Of a stretch of DNA of 64,000 bases, positions 36,026 to 47,171 are shown in pieces. The stretch lies in assembly GCF_019511605.1 (NCBI RefSeq), contig NZ_JAEUAV010000003.1, positions 248,001 to 312,000 of the forward strand, in the 5' to 3' direction. The stretch comes from Paraburkholderia phenoliruptrix (GTDB lineage: Bacteria > Pseudomonadota > Gammaproteobacteria > Burkholderiales > Burkholderiaceae). Numbering within the stretch: position 1 is the first letter of the stretch; every line of letters starts with the position of its first letter. Position numbers and translations under genes: made by a program. The notes beneath the pieces are model-generated. The model did no database searches. It was not told where the DNA came from and was given only the letters and a program-made list of their open reading frames with translations.

Positions 36026-36132
36026 CGGCGCGACAGAGCCGCTCAACTACGTTCAAAACGCTTGTGCGCGAGTCAGACTCAACAACCGCTCAAGCACAAC
36101 AACGCACGCTCCCGCCGCCCGCAAATGCGCGC

Positions 36133-36567
36133 TTAGCGCTTGCGAGCCGCTTCTGTCTCCGCCGCGCGGAGTTTCGCCGCCAGCTTGTCGAGCACGCCGT
36201 TCACATACTTGTAGCCGTCCGCGCCGCCAAACGTCTTGGCAAGCTCCACGGCTTCGTTGATCACCACGCGATAAGGAATGTCGATGTGGTTCTTCAATTC
36301 GAACGCGGCAACCAGCAGCACCGCGCGTTCGACCGGCGAAAGCTGGTCGATGGGACGATCGAGGCACGGAGCGATATCGGCGGACAGCGCCTCCGAATCG
36401 CGGATCACGCCATGCAGGATCGCGTCCAGGTGCTCATGGTCTGCTTTGTCGAAGCCCTGCGCGCCGCGCAGTTGCGCGTCGATCTCACCGCCGGGCGAAC
36501 CCGACAGCAGCCACTGATAAAGCCCCTGCGTGGCCAGTTCGCGGGAGCGTCGGCGTGCGCTCTTCAT
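36133..36567 (-). CDS. nusB: Transcription antitermination factor NusB
   Basis: 144-residue all-helical RNA-binding protein that joins NusE (S10) at boxA for rRNA antitermination. [19 protein letters not shown] at the start and [19 protein letters not shown] plus [18 protein letters not shown] in the second half are the conserved NusB blocks. Its start overlaps the ribH stop by four bases (ATGA), the common ribH-nusB arrangement. Confidence 0.95.
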   Translation of the reverse strand: MKSARRRSRELATQGLYQWLLSGSPGGEIDAQLRGAQGFDKADHEHLDAILHGVIRDSEALSADIAPCLDRPIDQLSPVERAVLLVAAFELKNHIDIPYRVVINEAVELAKTFGGADGYKYVNGVLDKLAAKLRAAETEAARKR

Positions 36568-37070
36568 GCCTCTTCCTCTTCTTCGTCGTCCTCTTCGTCG
36601 TCGCCGCCCAGTTGCTCGAGCGCCACCGCGAGATTCGCCATTTCGACGGCCACGCGTGCTGCGTCGCGGCCTTTCTCGGTCATGCGCGCGACAGCTTGCT
36701 CGTCGTTTTCCGTGGTCAGCACGGCATTTGCCACCGGAATGCCGAAGTCGAGGCCGATACGCGTAATGCCCGCACCGCTTTCATTCGAGACCAGTTCGAA
36801 GTGGTACGTCTCGCCGCGAATCACCGCGCCGAGCGCGATCAGCGCGTCGAACTGCGCACTTTCGGCGAGCTTTTGCAGCGCCAGCGGAATTTCGAGCGCG
36901 CCCGGCACCGTGACGAGCAGCACGTCTTCGCCCGTCACGCCGAGGCGTTCCAGTTCTTCGATGCACGAGTCCGCGAGGCCGTTGCAGACGGGCTCGTTAA
37001 AACGCGCCTGAACGATGCCGATGCGCAGTCCGTCGCCGTCGAGGTTCGGTTGGTATTGTCCGATTTCCAT
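36564..37070 (-). CDS. ribH: 6,7-dimethyl-8-ribityllumazine synthase RibH
   Basis: 168-residue enzyme that joins 5-amino-6-ribitylaminouracil with 3,4-dihydroxy-2-butanone 4-phosphate, the last step but one of riboflavin synthesis; it normally forms large hollow capsids. [35 protein letters not shown] and [18 protein letters not shown] are the active-site blocks. The C-terminus ends in an unusual run of about 12 acidic residues after LGG. Confidence 0.95.
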   Translation of the reverse strand: MEIGQYQPNLDGDGLRIGIVQARFNEPVCNGLADSCIEELERLGVTGEDVLLVTVPGALEIPLALQKLAESAQFDALIALGAVIRGETYHFELVSNESGAGITRIGLDFGIPVANAVLTTENDEQAVARMTEKGRDAARVAVEMANLAVALEQLGGDDEEDDEEEEEA

Positions 37071-37118
37071 GTTGATTCCGTAGTGTTTGAGAGGGCGCGA
37101 GGCGCGTGAGTGGTCGGA

Positions 37119-38255
<1,137 letters not shown>

Positions 38256-38483
38256 GGTGGCGAGTTTTTCGGGAAAGCGCGTATTTTACGCCACGCACGC
38301 TTCCAAGTCGCCTCCGCCAGATGGCATAGGCCGTTTGGCCGACTGGCGATGTACCGTCAGCCCTTGCTAAGCTCGTCCTAACGATGCACGCATGAACCGG
38401 CTAGAGACGGCAGCACGCCCCGGCTAGCCTATGCGTGGCCGGCTGCGACCGGCACGGCGGCTTCAGTGCCGCGCTGCCAGTGG

Positions 38484-39098
38484 TTACTTCGGCGCGTTGA
38501 GCATGCGCTCGACATACCGCGCGATCAGATCGATTTCCAGATTCACCGGCGTGCCTTCACGCAGATGCTTGAGCGCGGTCACTTCCACCGTGTGCGGAAT
38601 CAGATTGATCGAGAACTCGCAGCCATCGTCGCGATCTTTAACCGAGTTGACGGTCAGACTCACGCCGTTGACAGTGATAGAACCCTTGTACGCGAGATAG
38701 CGGCCAATCTCGCGCGGCGCCAGCACGCGCAGTTCGTGCGACTCGCCGACCGGCGCGAAATGCGTGACCGTGCCAAGCCCGTCCACGTGCCCGGAGACAA
38801 TATGCCCCCCGAGGCGGTCGTGCGCGCGCAGGGCCTTCTCCAGATTCACTTCGCCCACTTCGCCGAGGCCCGCCGTGCAGTTCAGGCTTTCGCGCGAAAC
38901 GTCTACCTCGAAAGAGTGGTCGGTTTTCGCGACCACGGTCATGCAGGCGCCCTGAATGGTAATGCTGTCGCCAAGCTGCACGTCGGCAAGGTCGAGGCCG
39001 CCGGCTTGCACGTTCAGGCGCACGCCCGCGTCGCCATTCGCGCCAAGCGGCTTGACTGATTCGATGCGGCCCACGGCCGCGACGATTCCTGTGAACAT
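38484..39098 (-). CDS. ribE: Riboflavin synthase alpha chain
   Basis: 204-residue enzyme that dismutates two lumazine molecules to give riboflavin. It has the typical start MFTGIVAAVGRIESV, the duplicated barrel pattern with SITIQGACMTVV in the first half and SITVNGVSLTVN in the second, and GHIVSGHVDGLGTV. An in-frame ATG three codons earlier (39107) lacks room for its ribosome binding site, so MFTG is chosen. 15 bases after ribD. Confidence 0.95.
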   Translation of the reverse strand: MFTGIVAAVGRIESVKPLGANGDAGVRLNVQAGGLDLADVQLGDSITIQGACMTVVAKTDHSFEVDVSRESLNCTAGLGEVGEVNLEKALRAHDRLGGHIVSGHVDGLGTVTHFAPVGESHELRVLAPREIGRYLAYKGSITVNGVSLTVNSVKDRDDGCEFSINLIPHTVEVTALKHLREGTPVNLEIDLIARYVERMLNAPK

Positions 39099-39113
39099 CG
39101 TACTCATCCTCGA

Positions 39114-40268
39114 TCAAAACGAAACGGGTTGCGACGCGGCGTCGGTTCCGGTTGCGGCGCCGGCCGGCACGAGGCGCGCGAGAATCCGCAAATCGTCGCC
39201 GATGCGCTCGACGTTGTGAAACGCAAGCTTGACGCGGCCTTCCAGCGTTTCGGGCGCGCTCAGGTTGAACATGCTCATGGAGTCGATGCCGAGCAGGCTG
39301 GGCGCAAGGTACACCAGCAGTTCGTCCACGCAGCCTTCGCGCAGAAGCGAGCCGTTCAGCTTGTAGCCCGCTTCCACATGCAGCTCGTTCACCTGACGCT
39401 CACCCAGCGCCTTGAGCATGCCGGGAAGGTCTACCTTGCCGGCTGCATTGGCCATTTCGACAATTTCAGCGCCGCGATCGCGCAGCGCTTGCGCGCGTTC
39501 GCGATGCCGCTCATCCAGATTGCCGCAGAAAATCAGCGTGGGTGCGCCGGCCAGAATCTGCGCCTGCGGCGGCACCTCCAACTGGCTGTCGATCAGCACG
39601 CGTTGCGGCTGGCGCGGTGTCTCGACGGCGCGCACCGTCATGCGCGGATCGTCTTCCCTGACGGTGCCGATGCCCGTCAGGATCGCCGAGGCGCGCGCAC
39701 GCCATGCGTGGCCGTCGGCGCGTGCCGCTTCACCGGTGATCCATTGGCTCACGCCGGACGGCAAGCCGGTGCGGCCGTCGAGCGACGCGGCGACTTTCAT
39801 GCGCACCCACGGCCGGCCGCGCGTCATACGCGACACGAAGCCGATATTCAATTCGTGCGCTTCGTTGGCGAGCAGGCCGCAGCGCACCTCGATGCCGGCG
39901 TCGCGCAACATGGCGAGGCCGCGCCCCGACACTTGCGGATTCGGGTCTTCCATCGCGGCGACCACGCGCCCGACTTGCGCTTCGATCAGCGCGCTCGCGC
40001 ACGGCGGCGTACGGCCAAAATGGCTGCACGGTTCGAGCGTGACGTAAGCGGTTGCGCCGCGCAGATCATGACCGCGCGAACGTGCGTCTTTCATCGCACG
40101 AATTTCGGCATGATCCTGCCCGGCCGGTTGCGTGAATCCTTCGCCGATCACTTCGCCGTTCTGGACGATCACGCAGCCCACGCGCGGGTTGGGGTCGGTG
40201 GTGTACATGCCGCGCCTGGCCAGCGCGAGCGCGCGTTCCATATGGACGAAGTCGGTTTGCGAGAACAT
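39114..40268 (-). CDS. ribD: Bifunctional riboflavin deaminase/reductase RibD
   Basis: 384 residues. The N-terminal deaminase domain (about 1-145) has the zinc site HAEIRA and PCSHFGRTPPCASALI. The C-terminal reductase domain (about 150-370) starts PWVRMKVAASLDGRTGLPSG and contains ILTGIGTVREDDPRMTVR. It carries out the second and third steps of riboflavin synthesis. First of the rib genes; about 50 bases after hemL, so promoter or read-through from hemL is possible. Confidence 0.95.
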   Translation of the reverse strand: MFSQTDFVHMERALALARRGMYTTDPNPRVGCVIVQNGEVIGEGFTQPAGQDHAEIRAMKDARSRGHDLRGATAYVTLEPCSHFGRTPPCASALIEAQVGRVVAAMEDPNPQVSGRGLAMLRDAGIEVRCGLLANEAHELNIGFVSRMTRGRPWVRMKVAASLDGRTGLPSGVSQWITGEAARADGHAWRARASAILTGIGTVREDDPRMTVRAVETPRQPQRVLIDSQLEVPPQAQILAGAPTLIFCGNLDERHRERAQALRDRGAEIVEMANAAGKVDLPGMLKALGERQVNELHVEAGYKLNGSLLREGCVDELLVYLAPSLLGIDSMSMFNLSAPETLEGRVKLAFHNVERIGDDLRILARLVPAGAATGTDAASQPVSF

Positions 40269-40318
40269 CGGTGTCTGAGCGGTGCGGTGACTGAGGGCAG
40301 GCAGTTGTAATAGAGGCG

Positions 40319-41602
40319 TCAGGCGGTCAGCGACGCGAACGCGCCACGCGCCGCGTCGATCGTGGCGTCGATGATGGCGTCGTCGTGAGCCATCGAAACG
40401 AAGCCCGCCTCATACGCAGAAGGCGCGAAGTACACGCCTGCGTCCAGCATCTTGTGGAAGAACGCATTGAAACGCGGCACGTCGCTCTGCGTGACTTCGG
40501 CGAAGCTGGTCGGAATGGATTCGGTGAAGTAAAGCCCGAACATACCGCCTAGCGAATCCGCCGCGAACGGCACGTTGGCTTCGCGCGCGACGCTTGCGAG
40601 ACCTTGCGCAAGACGGGTCGTGCGCGCGCCTAGCGTGTCGTAAAAACCCGGCGCCTGAATCAGCTGCAGCGTCTTCAGCCCTGCGGCAACCGCGATGGGA
40701 TTGCCCGACAACGTGCCCGCCTGGTAGACGCCGCCAAGCGGCGCAAGGTGAGCCATGATGTCGCGCCGCCCGCCGAAGGCCGCCGCCGGCATGCCGCCGC
40801 CGATCACCTTGCCGAGGCACGTGAGGTCCGGCGTGATGCCGTACACCTGTTGCGCGCCGCCGAGTGCGACGCGGAACCCGCACATCACTTCGTCGAATAT
40901 CAGCACGGAGCCGTATTCGGTGCACAGGCGCCGCAATGCTTGCAGAAACTCGGGCGTCGCACGCACGAGGTTCATATTGCCTGCCACGGGTTCCACGATC
41001 ACCGAGGCGATTTCGTTGCCGAACGCTTTGAACGCTTCTTCGAGCGCCGCGACGTTGTTGTACTCGAGAACCGTGGTGTGTTTGGCAATGTCGACCGGCA
41101 CGCCCGCAGAGGTCGGATTGCCGAACGTCAGCAGCCCCGAACCTGCTTTCACGAGCAGGCTGTCCGCATGGCCGTGGTAGCAGCCCTCGAATTTGACGAT
41201 GCGGCTGCGGTTCGTAAAGCCGCGCGCGAGGCGCAGCGCGCTCATGGTCGCCTCAGTGCCGCTCGAGACCATGCGGACCTGTTCAATGGACGGCACGAGC
41301 TTGCAGATTTCCTCGGCAATTTCGATTTCCGATTCGGTGGGCGCGCCGAACGAGAAGCCGTTGGCGAGCACACGCTGCACCGCCTCGAGCACCTCCGGAT
41401 GCACGTGACCCAGAATCATCGGGCCCCAGGAGCCGATGTAGTCGATATAACGCTGACCGTCGGCGTCCCAGAAGTAAGGCCCTTGCGCGCGATCGATAAA
41501 GCGCGGCGTGCCGCCCACTGAGCGGAACGCGCGCACCGGCGAATTCACGCCGCCGGGAATGGTGCGTTGCGCGCGGTCGAAAAGGGTTTGGTTTTTGGAC
41601 AT
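40319..41602 (-). CDS. hemL: Glutamate-1-semialdehyde 2,1-aminomutase HemL
   Basis: 427-residue PLP enzyme that makes 5-aminolevulinate in the C5 route to tetrapyrroles. The start [26 protein letters not shown] is the family hallmark, as are [39 protein letters not shown] and the lysine in [19 protein letters not shown] longer frame up to 41905 includes the tandem repeat tract at 41745 and is not real. Probably not part of the rib pathway but in the same direction. Confidence 0.95.
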   Translation of the reverse strand: MSKNQTLFDRAQRTIPGGVNSPVRAFRSVGGTPRFIDRAQGPYFWDADGQRYIDYIGSWGPMILGHVHPEVLEAVQRVLANGFSFGAPTESEIEIAEEICKLVPSIEQVRMVSSGTEATMSALRLARGFTNRSRIVKFEGCYHGHADSLLVKAGSGLLTFGNPTSAGVPVDIAKHTTVLEYNNVAALEEAFKAFGNEIASVIVEPVAGNMNLVRATPEFLQALRRLCTEYGSVLIFDEVMCGFRVALGGAQQVYGITPDLTCLGKVIGGGMPAAAFGGRRDIMAHLAPLGGVYQAGTLSGNPIAVAAGLKTLQLIQAPGFYDTLGARTTRLAQGLASVAREANVPFAADSLGGMFGLYFTESIPTSFAEVTQSDVPRFNAFFHKMLDAGVYFAPSAYEAGFVSMAHDDAIIDATIDAARGAFASLTA

Positions 41603-41744
41603 GGCAATGGCTGGATTGGGTTGCGCAGCGGCGCGCTTTGCCCGTGGGCGGTTCGCGTGGCGCTGGAATAGGTGAGGAAATTGTACCGGACTCGGTGCAA
41701 ACAGGTTTTGAGCGTGCGCGGGGCGTTCAGGCGGAGTCAGCCCG

Positions 41745-41804
41745 GTTGTCAGCCAGTTTGTCAGCCGGCTTGTCAGCCCCGTTGTCAGCCCCGTCGTCAG
41801 CGCT
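41745..41804. repeat. 12-bp tandem repeat, five copies
   Basis: Five units of the type GTTGTCAGCCCC, differing at one to three positions, run to the last codons of the next minus-strand gene (stop at 41797). In the minus direction they would read Leu-Thr-Thr-Gly repeats. Confidence 0.85.
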
Positions 41805-42255
41805 CGGCAGGGCGCTTGCGTTTGCCGGTGAGTTCGGCCCAGCGCTTTTCGAGCGCGCCTTCCGCTATCGGCTTGATCACCGTGCCCGAACTCTGCGCAT
41901 CCCACGTCTGCACGGAAAATGGATGTACGCGCAACGAATCCCGAGGGATCACCACGTTTTCATGCGCGTCGACGAGCCAGTCATAGACAAAGTCGATGCA
42001 CAGGCGGTAGCCGCGCTTCGTCGCCGTGTCCGGGACCTCGTATGGTGCGCGCGTGACGTAACCCGAGCCGAAAACACCCTTCGGTTCCATCGCGACGCGA
42101 TGCAGGAACACCCGGTCGCCGGGCAGAATGCGGCGGGCGAATCCGCAGCCCCAGACGTCGGCTACCGCGTCGCCCGCGGCGACGCGTCTCGCCACGTCGG
42201 GCAACTCGGGCCACGGCCATTTTTTCGGGCTCCAGATCAGGAGGAAGGCAGTCAT
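41797..42255 (-). CDS. EVE/PUA-like domain protein
   Basis: 152 residues starting [18 protein letters not shown]. The first strand plus WSPKKW, the middle [13 protein letters not shown] and [14 protein letters not shown] fit the EVE/PUA-like fold seen in modified-base readers. No nuclease or other domain is attached. Function unknown; members occur alone and near restriction or T6SS-type genes. The ribosome binding site is weak, and a longer start at 42432 is possible. Confidence 0.6.
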   Translation of the reverse strand: MTAFLLIWSPKKWPWPELPDVARRVAAGDAVADVWGCGFARRILPGDRVFLHRVAMEPKGVFGSGYVTRAPYEVPDTATKRGYRLCIDFVYDWLVDAHENVVIPRDSLRVHPFSVQTWDAQSSGTVIKPIAEGALEKRWAELTGKRKRPAER

Positions 42256-42507
42256 CGCAGCGCTGCAAAGAAGGGTGGGTAAGAGACGCCATCTGCATTT
42301 TCGCGTGACGCCGTAGCATTCACGCGGCAGCTTAACCGATTGGCGACGGGCTTGCCGCAACGTATGGACGGCGCACGCAACCCTGCCTTCCGGCGTATGC
42401 GGCGCGGCAGGCGCTGCGAGCGTCGCGTACAATCGACGCGGTCAATGCCGGTCTTTCGGATCATCGCGCGCCGCTTATCGAGCGACGCGCGCTTCACCTG
42501 GATTCCC

Positions 42508-43728
42508 ATGTCTCACGTCACCGGACGCCGGCCAGATGGCCGGCTGATTCTGTTGCTCGGCGCGCTGGCCGCGTGCGGGCCAATTTCTATCGACATGTAT
42601 CTGCCGAGCCTGCCCACCATCGCGCAGGCCTTTGCGATCGGCACGAGTGCGGCGCAAACCACGCTCACGAGTTTCATGTTCGGCTTTTCGATCGGCATGC
42701 TGCTTTACGGGCCGCTGTCCGATACTTATGGCCGCCGGCCGGTGCTGCTCGGCGGCATTGTCATGTATGCGCTGGCGAGCATTGCCTGCACGCTGTCGTT
42801 TTCGGTTGGCGCGCTGATCACCTTTCGCTTCGTGCAGGCGCTCGGGGCAGGCGCGGCGTCCGTGCTCGCCCGCGCGATTGCACGCGACGCCTACGGTCCC
42901 ACCGACGCTGCTCGCGTGCTCTCGATGTTGGCCATCGTCACATCAATCGGGCCGTTGCTCGCGCCGTTGATCGGCGGACAACTGCTGCTGCTTGGCAGCT
43001 GGCGGATCGTGTTCGTCGCGCTGACGCTGTTTGGCACCGTGTGCGCGATCACCGCGTTCCTGAAGGTGCCGGAAACCTGGCCGCGCGAGAAGCGCGCGCA
43101 GTCTGCGCTTCTGAAGTCGTTCGCCGCCTACGGCCGCTTGTTGCGCGATCCCGTGGCGTGGGGGCATATGCTGTGCGGCGGTATGGCGTTCGCGTCGATG
43201 TTCGCCTACATCACGGCCACGCCGTTCGTCTACATCGAATACTTTCACGTGTCGGCGCAGCACTATGGCTTTCTGTTCGCGCTGAACATCGTCGGCATCA
43301 TGTTCGGCAATTTCATGAACACGCGGCTCGTCGGCCAGCTGGGGTCGTTGCCGATCATTTCGTTCGCCGCGACCGTGAGTTGCGTCGCGTCGCTCTTCGT
43401 ATGCCTTGTTTCGTTGACGGGCTGGGGCGGCTTGTGGTCGATCGTGGCGGGTCTTTTCTTCGTGGTCGGGGTGGTGGGCTTGCTGTCCGCCAATTGCACG
43501 ACCGACCTGATGCATCGCTATCCGTTGAACGCGGGCGCGGCGGCCGCCGTGTTCGGCGCGGTGCAACTGGCGCTCGGCGCGCTGTCGAGCCTCGCGGTCG
43601 GCCTGTGGCCTGACGGTTCGCCCAAGGGCATGGGCATCGTGGTGGGTGTGGCGGGGTCGCTATGCTATGTCGGACGCGTTCTGGTGGTGCGCTGGCACGG
43701 CACGAAGGCGCCGGTGGCTGTCGTTTGA
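42508..43728 (+). CDS. Bcr/CflA-family MFS drug exporter
   Basis: 406 residues with 12 predicted helices. SIDMYLPSLPTIAQAF in helix 1, LYGPLSDTYGRRPVLLGGIV as MFS motif A and LGAGAASVLARAIARD as the motif of the 12-helix drug exporters place it in the Bcr/CflA group (sulfonamide or bicyclomycin efflux in E. coli). The true substrate is unknown. The start MSHVTGRRPDG is chosen because the upstream residues are Arg-rich and not conserved. Confidence 0.87.
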   Translation: MSHVTGRRPDGRLILLLGALAACGPISIDMYLPSLPTIAQAFAIGTSAAQTTLTSFMFGFSIGMLLYGPLSDTYGRRPVLLGGIVMYALASIACTLSFSVGALITFRFVQALGAGAASVLARAIARDAYGPTDAARVLSMLAIVTSIGPLLAPLIGGQLLLLGSWRIVFVALTLFGTVCAITAFLKVPETWPREKRAQSALLKSFAAYGRLLRDPVAWGHMLCGGMAFASMFAYITATPFVYIEYFHVSAQHYGFLFALNIVGIMFGNFMNTRLVGQLGSLPIISFAATVSCVASLFVCLVSLTGWGGLWSIVAGLFFVVGVVGLLSANCTTDLMHRYPLNAGAAAAVFGAVQLALGALSSLAVGLWPDGSPKGMGIVVGVAGSLCYVGRVLVVRWHGTKAPVAVV

Positions 43729-43905
43729 CGGCAGCGCGGTTTTCCCCGCTGCTTGAGCGGCGCGCGGTGTTGGCGGCCTCGCTGATGTGCCTGCAACACG
43801 GGCGTCCATAGCATCTAGCGGAAAACACCAGGTGTTGCGCGCACGCGACCTTCCGTTTGAATTTGCATTGCTATGATGGGACCACTGTTCCTCGGAGCGG
43901 CAATC

Positions 43906-44136
43906 ATGGCGATCAGAGATTTGATGAACGGCGAGCGGCAACAAGCTGCTTTTGCCGAAGCGCAGAAACTGGCCGACAGCGGCGCTTATCACGATTACAC
44001 GGACATCGAATACGTTTTGCGCTTTGATTATGGCTTGACCGATGTATCGTCGCTGCTCGACAGCCGGTTGATGCATCGCGATCTCAACCGGCGTTGCGCC
44101 GACGCTCGGGAGCGGCTGGAAGTGGTTAGTGTGTGA
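43906..44136 (+). CDS. Small hypothetical protein
   Basis: 76 residues beginning MAIRDLMNGERQQAAFAEAQ, with GGAG upstream. It is charged and soluble with no signal peptide (segments DIEYVLRFDYGLTDVSSLL and MHRDLNRRCADARERLE). An alternative start at 43873 adds a short hydrophobic stretch MMGPLFLGAAI. No family recognised. Confidence 0.5.
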   Translation: MAIRDLMNGERQQAAFAEAQKLADSGAYHDYTDIEYVLRFDYGLTDVSSLLDSRLMHRDLNRRCADARERLEVVSV

Positions 44137-44633
44137 GGGGGCGTGGCGGCGCCGTGTCTTTCTCTCTCAAGCGATGTTCGTGGCGGTCGGGCACCACGGC
44201 GCACGTCCGGCCGCATATCTACGATTGTGCTGCGCTGGCTAACCGGGCGATAGGGGCTCACCCCTGAAGGACAGCGTCCGCCCCGTCTCTGAAACGCTGC
44301 CACAATTCCGCACGATGCCCTCCATCATCGGCCTGTTGCCTGCCCGATGAAATCCATTGCCCTCGATTGGCAACTGGCGGCTCCGCCAGTCATCAGATCA
44401 TCAGTCACACGCGTGAAGGCGATGGCGCTTGCGCCAGATTGACATTCACCTTCGCCGCGAGCCATGACAACGGCGAAAAACGAACTGACCTTCGCGACAG
44501 CGGCACCGCTCGATTGCCCGACAGGAATTGGGCGCGCCAAGCGATTTCGCCACCTCATTTTCGGACGCATTTGATTGCCGCCGATACCTCACGTCCCCAG
44601 TATGCGCAAACACTCGATTAAGGAGGCGCATGA
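44137..44633. other. 497-bp region upstream of the T6SS islet
   Basis: No convincing gene. It contains CTGGCGG-CT-CCGCCAG near 44378-44393, a small dyad. The ribosome binding site AAGGAGG (44620-44626) belongs to vgrG. No sigma-54 site (TGGCAC-N5-TTGC) was found by eye. Confidence 0.5.
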
Positions 44634-47171
44634 ATGGCGGCAGTTGATCGGCTTTCTACGGCCCTGACTGGCAGGCAAACGTACCACCTGAACGTACCGG
44701 CTACGCCTGCAGCGAGGGAGTTGTCGGTGATGGCTTTCACGGCCACCGAAAGAATGGGAGCGCCTACCGAAATAAAGATCGTTGCAACCCATCCGCAACA
44801 GCTGTCGCGCGCCGATTTCCTCAATCAGGACGCGACGTTTTCCATCACGCAGAGCGATCGAACGGTCCGCAAATTCAGCGGTTTCATAGAGCGCCTGTCC
44901 ACGATCAAAACCACCCGCGACGAGGTGACGCACGAGTTTCTGCTGCGATCGCATTACGGGCGGCTCGCGGCGGTGACACGTACGAAAATCTATCAGCATG
45001 TGAGCACGCCCGACATCCTGGCGGCAGGGCTGCGCGCACACGGCATGCGTGAGCACCAGTTCAGTTTCCGCCTGCGCGGCACATATCCGAGGCACGCGTT
45101 CCGCATGCAGTATGGAATGACCGATCTCGCCTATCAGCACATGATGCAGGAAAAGGCCGGCGTCTACAGCTTCATCCAGGAGACGGAATACGGCGACCAG
45201 GTGGTGTATGGCGATGATGTGGATCACTACATCTACGAGCCGCGCATGGTAGTGCCGTACCGCGAAACGGCAGGCCTGGAAGCAGGCGGCGTGGAGGCGG
45301 TCACGTCGATCAGGACGCACACCGTTACTGTGCCGCAGTCGCTCTGCGTGGCGGACTACAACCCTCGGAAATCATGGGAGCGCTTTCGGGACACGGTGAA
45401 TGTGGCGCCGCAAGATTCGACTACCTACGGGCAATCCCATGTGTACGGAACTCATCACCTCGATCAGGCAGGCGCGAAATGGGAGGCGCAACTCCGCCAC
45501 GAAGCGGCAATTGCCTGGCAGGTTGTTTATGAAGGCGAGAGTAACGTCCTCGCGTTGCAGCCTGGGCGGGTGTTCGAAACGGACATCGTGCTGCCCGATG
45601 CGCCGAAAGGTCAGCTGGTTGTCGAGATCACTCATAGCGGCGCGCGCGACAAGCCGTATACCAACCGCTACAAAGCGATCCCTGCGGACCGGCGTTTCCG
45701 TTTCAAGCTGGAGCCTCAAAATTGGGCCAGGGTGAGCGGCACTCTGTCCGCGCGCGTCAGCAGTCCAGATTCCTACACCTATGCCTACCTCACTGCCGAT
45801 GGCCACTATACCGTGCGTTTCGATGCGGATTTCGAGACCTGGCCGAGCGGCGGAGAAAGTGTGCCCCTGCGCCTCGCAAAACCGTTTGCGGGCAAGCTGC
45901 AAACGGGGTTTCACTTTCCCGCGCTGCACGATTCTGAAGCTGTCATCACCTGCCGGGACGGCGACCCGGATAAGCCCGAAATAACTGGTTTTCACCACCA
46001 TAGCCAGGCGCCCGATCCGGTGACGAACGATCGCCGCTGGCTGTCGCGCAATGTAATTCGCACGCAAAAGAACAACAAGATCCGCTTCGAGGACTGGAAG
46101 GGTGAGGAGGGTATCAAGGTCAGCACTGAGCATTCGGGCAAGTCGCAACTGAATCTGGGCTACCTGGTAAACAACAGGCTGGAGTGCCGGGGCGAAGGCT
46201 ATGAGCTTCGCACCTCCGGTTACGGGGTCAACCGCGCGGGCAAAGGCCTGCATCTGACGGCTTACGATCGCCCCGCCGCAACGGGCCAGCAACTGGACAT
46301 GCAGGAAGCCATCGCTCAGCTCGAGAGCGCACTTGAGCTCGCAAAGGGGTTGGCCACATCGGCGAACAGCGCCAAGGCGCAGCCTGCCGATACGCAAGCG
46401 CAACAACAGGTGAAGGACGATCTGGATGGCCTGAAGCAGCCGGGACTACTTATGAGCGCGCCTGCCTCAGTTGCGCTTGTCGCGGGCGGTGGCGTGCAGT
46501 TCTCGGCGCAGCGCGACATTTCGACTGTGGTTGGCGAGAACGCTGGCTGGAGTGTGCTGAAGCGCTTCACGGTCGCAGCGGGCGACATCGTTTCGCTGTT
46601 CGCACACAAGCTGGGGCTGAAGGTCTTCGCGGCGAAAGGCCCGCTCGAGATCCAGGCGCAAAACGGCCCTATGTCGCTCACTGCCGCCAAGGATGTGAAT
46701 GTTGCAAGCGTCAACGGAAAAGTGAACCTCGCGGCGGCGAAGGAAATTATCCTGGAGTGCGGCGGCGCGTTCGTGCGGCTCAAGGACGGCTCCATCACGC
46801 TCGGCGGTGCCGGCGATCTCTTCCTCAAGACGATTACGGTCCAGAAGAAGAGCACGGCGTCGATGAATACGCCGATGCCGTCCATGCCACGCGGCACGCC
46901 CGCCGTCACCGATCTGGAGTTTCGCCGGATCTATCCCGATGGGTCGCCAGTGGCCGGCGCCAGCTATGTGGCGCGGCTCGACAACGGGACCGTGCAGCGG
47001 GGCACGCTCGACGCGGAGGGATATATGCGTCTGAGCGGCGTTTCGGCCGGTACCCGCGCGCAGGTGCGGTACACCGATGACCCGAACCGCCACCGCAGCA
47101 TTCACACATTGGCTCCGGACGACGACCTCGGCGATGTGATGACGGCGACGAAGACGGGGGCCAACGCATGA
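44634..47171 (+). CDS. vgrG: T6SS spike protein VgrG (TssI) with a C-terminal extension
   Basis: 845 residues that form the puncturing tip of the type VI secretion tube and carry effectors. The N-terminal gp27-like part is at about 1-390 (TFSITQSDRTVRKFSGF, LRSHYGRLAAVTRTKIYQ). A gp5-like oligosaccharide-binding segment lies at about 390-450, with RNVIRTQKNNKIRFEDW near 474-490, and a DUF2345 beta-helix-like part at about 600-740 (TAAKDVNVASVNGKVNLAA). The last 90 residues look like a transthyretin/carboxypeptidase-regulatory-type beta domain (EFRRIYPDGSPVAGASY). The extension may hold the next-gene effector, which overlaps the VgrG stop by four bases. No other T6SS structural gene is in the window. 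Confidence 0.93.
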   Translation: MAAVDRLSTALTGRQTYHLNVPATPAARELSVMAFTATERMGAPTEIKIVATHPQQLSRADFLNQDATFSITQSDRTVRKFSGFIERLSTIKTTRDEVTHEFLLRSHYGRLAAVTRTKIYQHVSTPDILAAGLRAHGMREHQFSFRLRGTYPRHAFRMQYGMTDLAYQHMMQEKAGVYSFIQETEYGDQVVYGDDVDHYIYEPRMVVPYRETAGLEAGGVEAVTSIRTHTVTVPQSLCVADYNPRKSWERFRDTVNVAPQDSTTYGQSHVYGTHHLDQAGAKWEAQLRHEAAIAWQVVYEGESNVLALQPGRVFETDIVLPDAPKGQLVVEITHSGARDKPYTNRYKAIPADRRFRFKLEPQNWARVSGTLSARVSSPDSYTYAYLTADGHYTVRFDADFETWPSGGESVPLRLAKPFAGKLQTGFHFPALHDSEAVITCRDGDPDKPEITGFHHHSQAPDPVTNDRRWLSRNVIRTQKNNKIRFEDWKGEEGIKVSTEHSGKSQLNLGYLVNNRLECRGEGYELRTSGYGVNRAGKGLHLTAYDRPAATGQQLDMQEAIAQLESALELAKGLATSANSAKAQPADTQAQQQVKDDLDGLKQPGLLMSAPASVALVAGGGVQFSAQRDISTVVGENAGWSVLKRFTVAAGDIVSLFAHKLGLKVFAAKGPLEIQAQNGPMSLTAAKDVNVASVNGKVNLAAAKEIILECGGAFVRLKDGSITLGGAGDLFLKTITVQKKSTASMNTPMPSMPRGTPAVTDLEFRRIYPDGSPVAGASYVARLDNGTVQRGTLDAEGYMRLSGVSAGTRAQVRYTDDPNRHRSIHTLAPDDDLGDVMTATKTGANA

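Noticed and set aside
34474..37011. 845-codon plus-strand frame across the aminotransferase, nusB and ribH
   Set aside because: Antisense to three core genes and includes a tandem repeat tract and a Ser-run; no domain recognised.
41745..41804. Possible CRISPR array
   Set aside because: Units are 12 bp, directly adjacent and without spacers; no cas genes nearby. The same holds for 35981-36025 and 63053-63112.
44137..44633. Sigma-54 promoter upstream of vgrG
   Set aside because: No TGGCAC-N5-TTGC-type site was found by eye.
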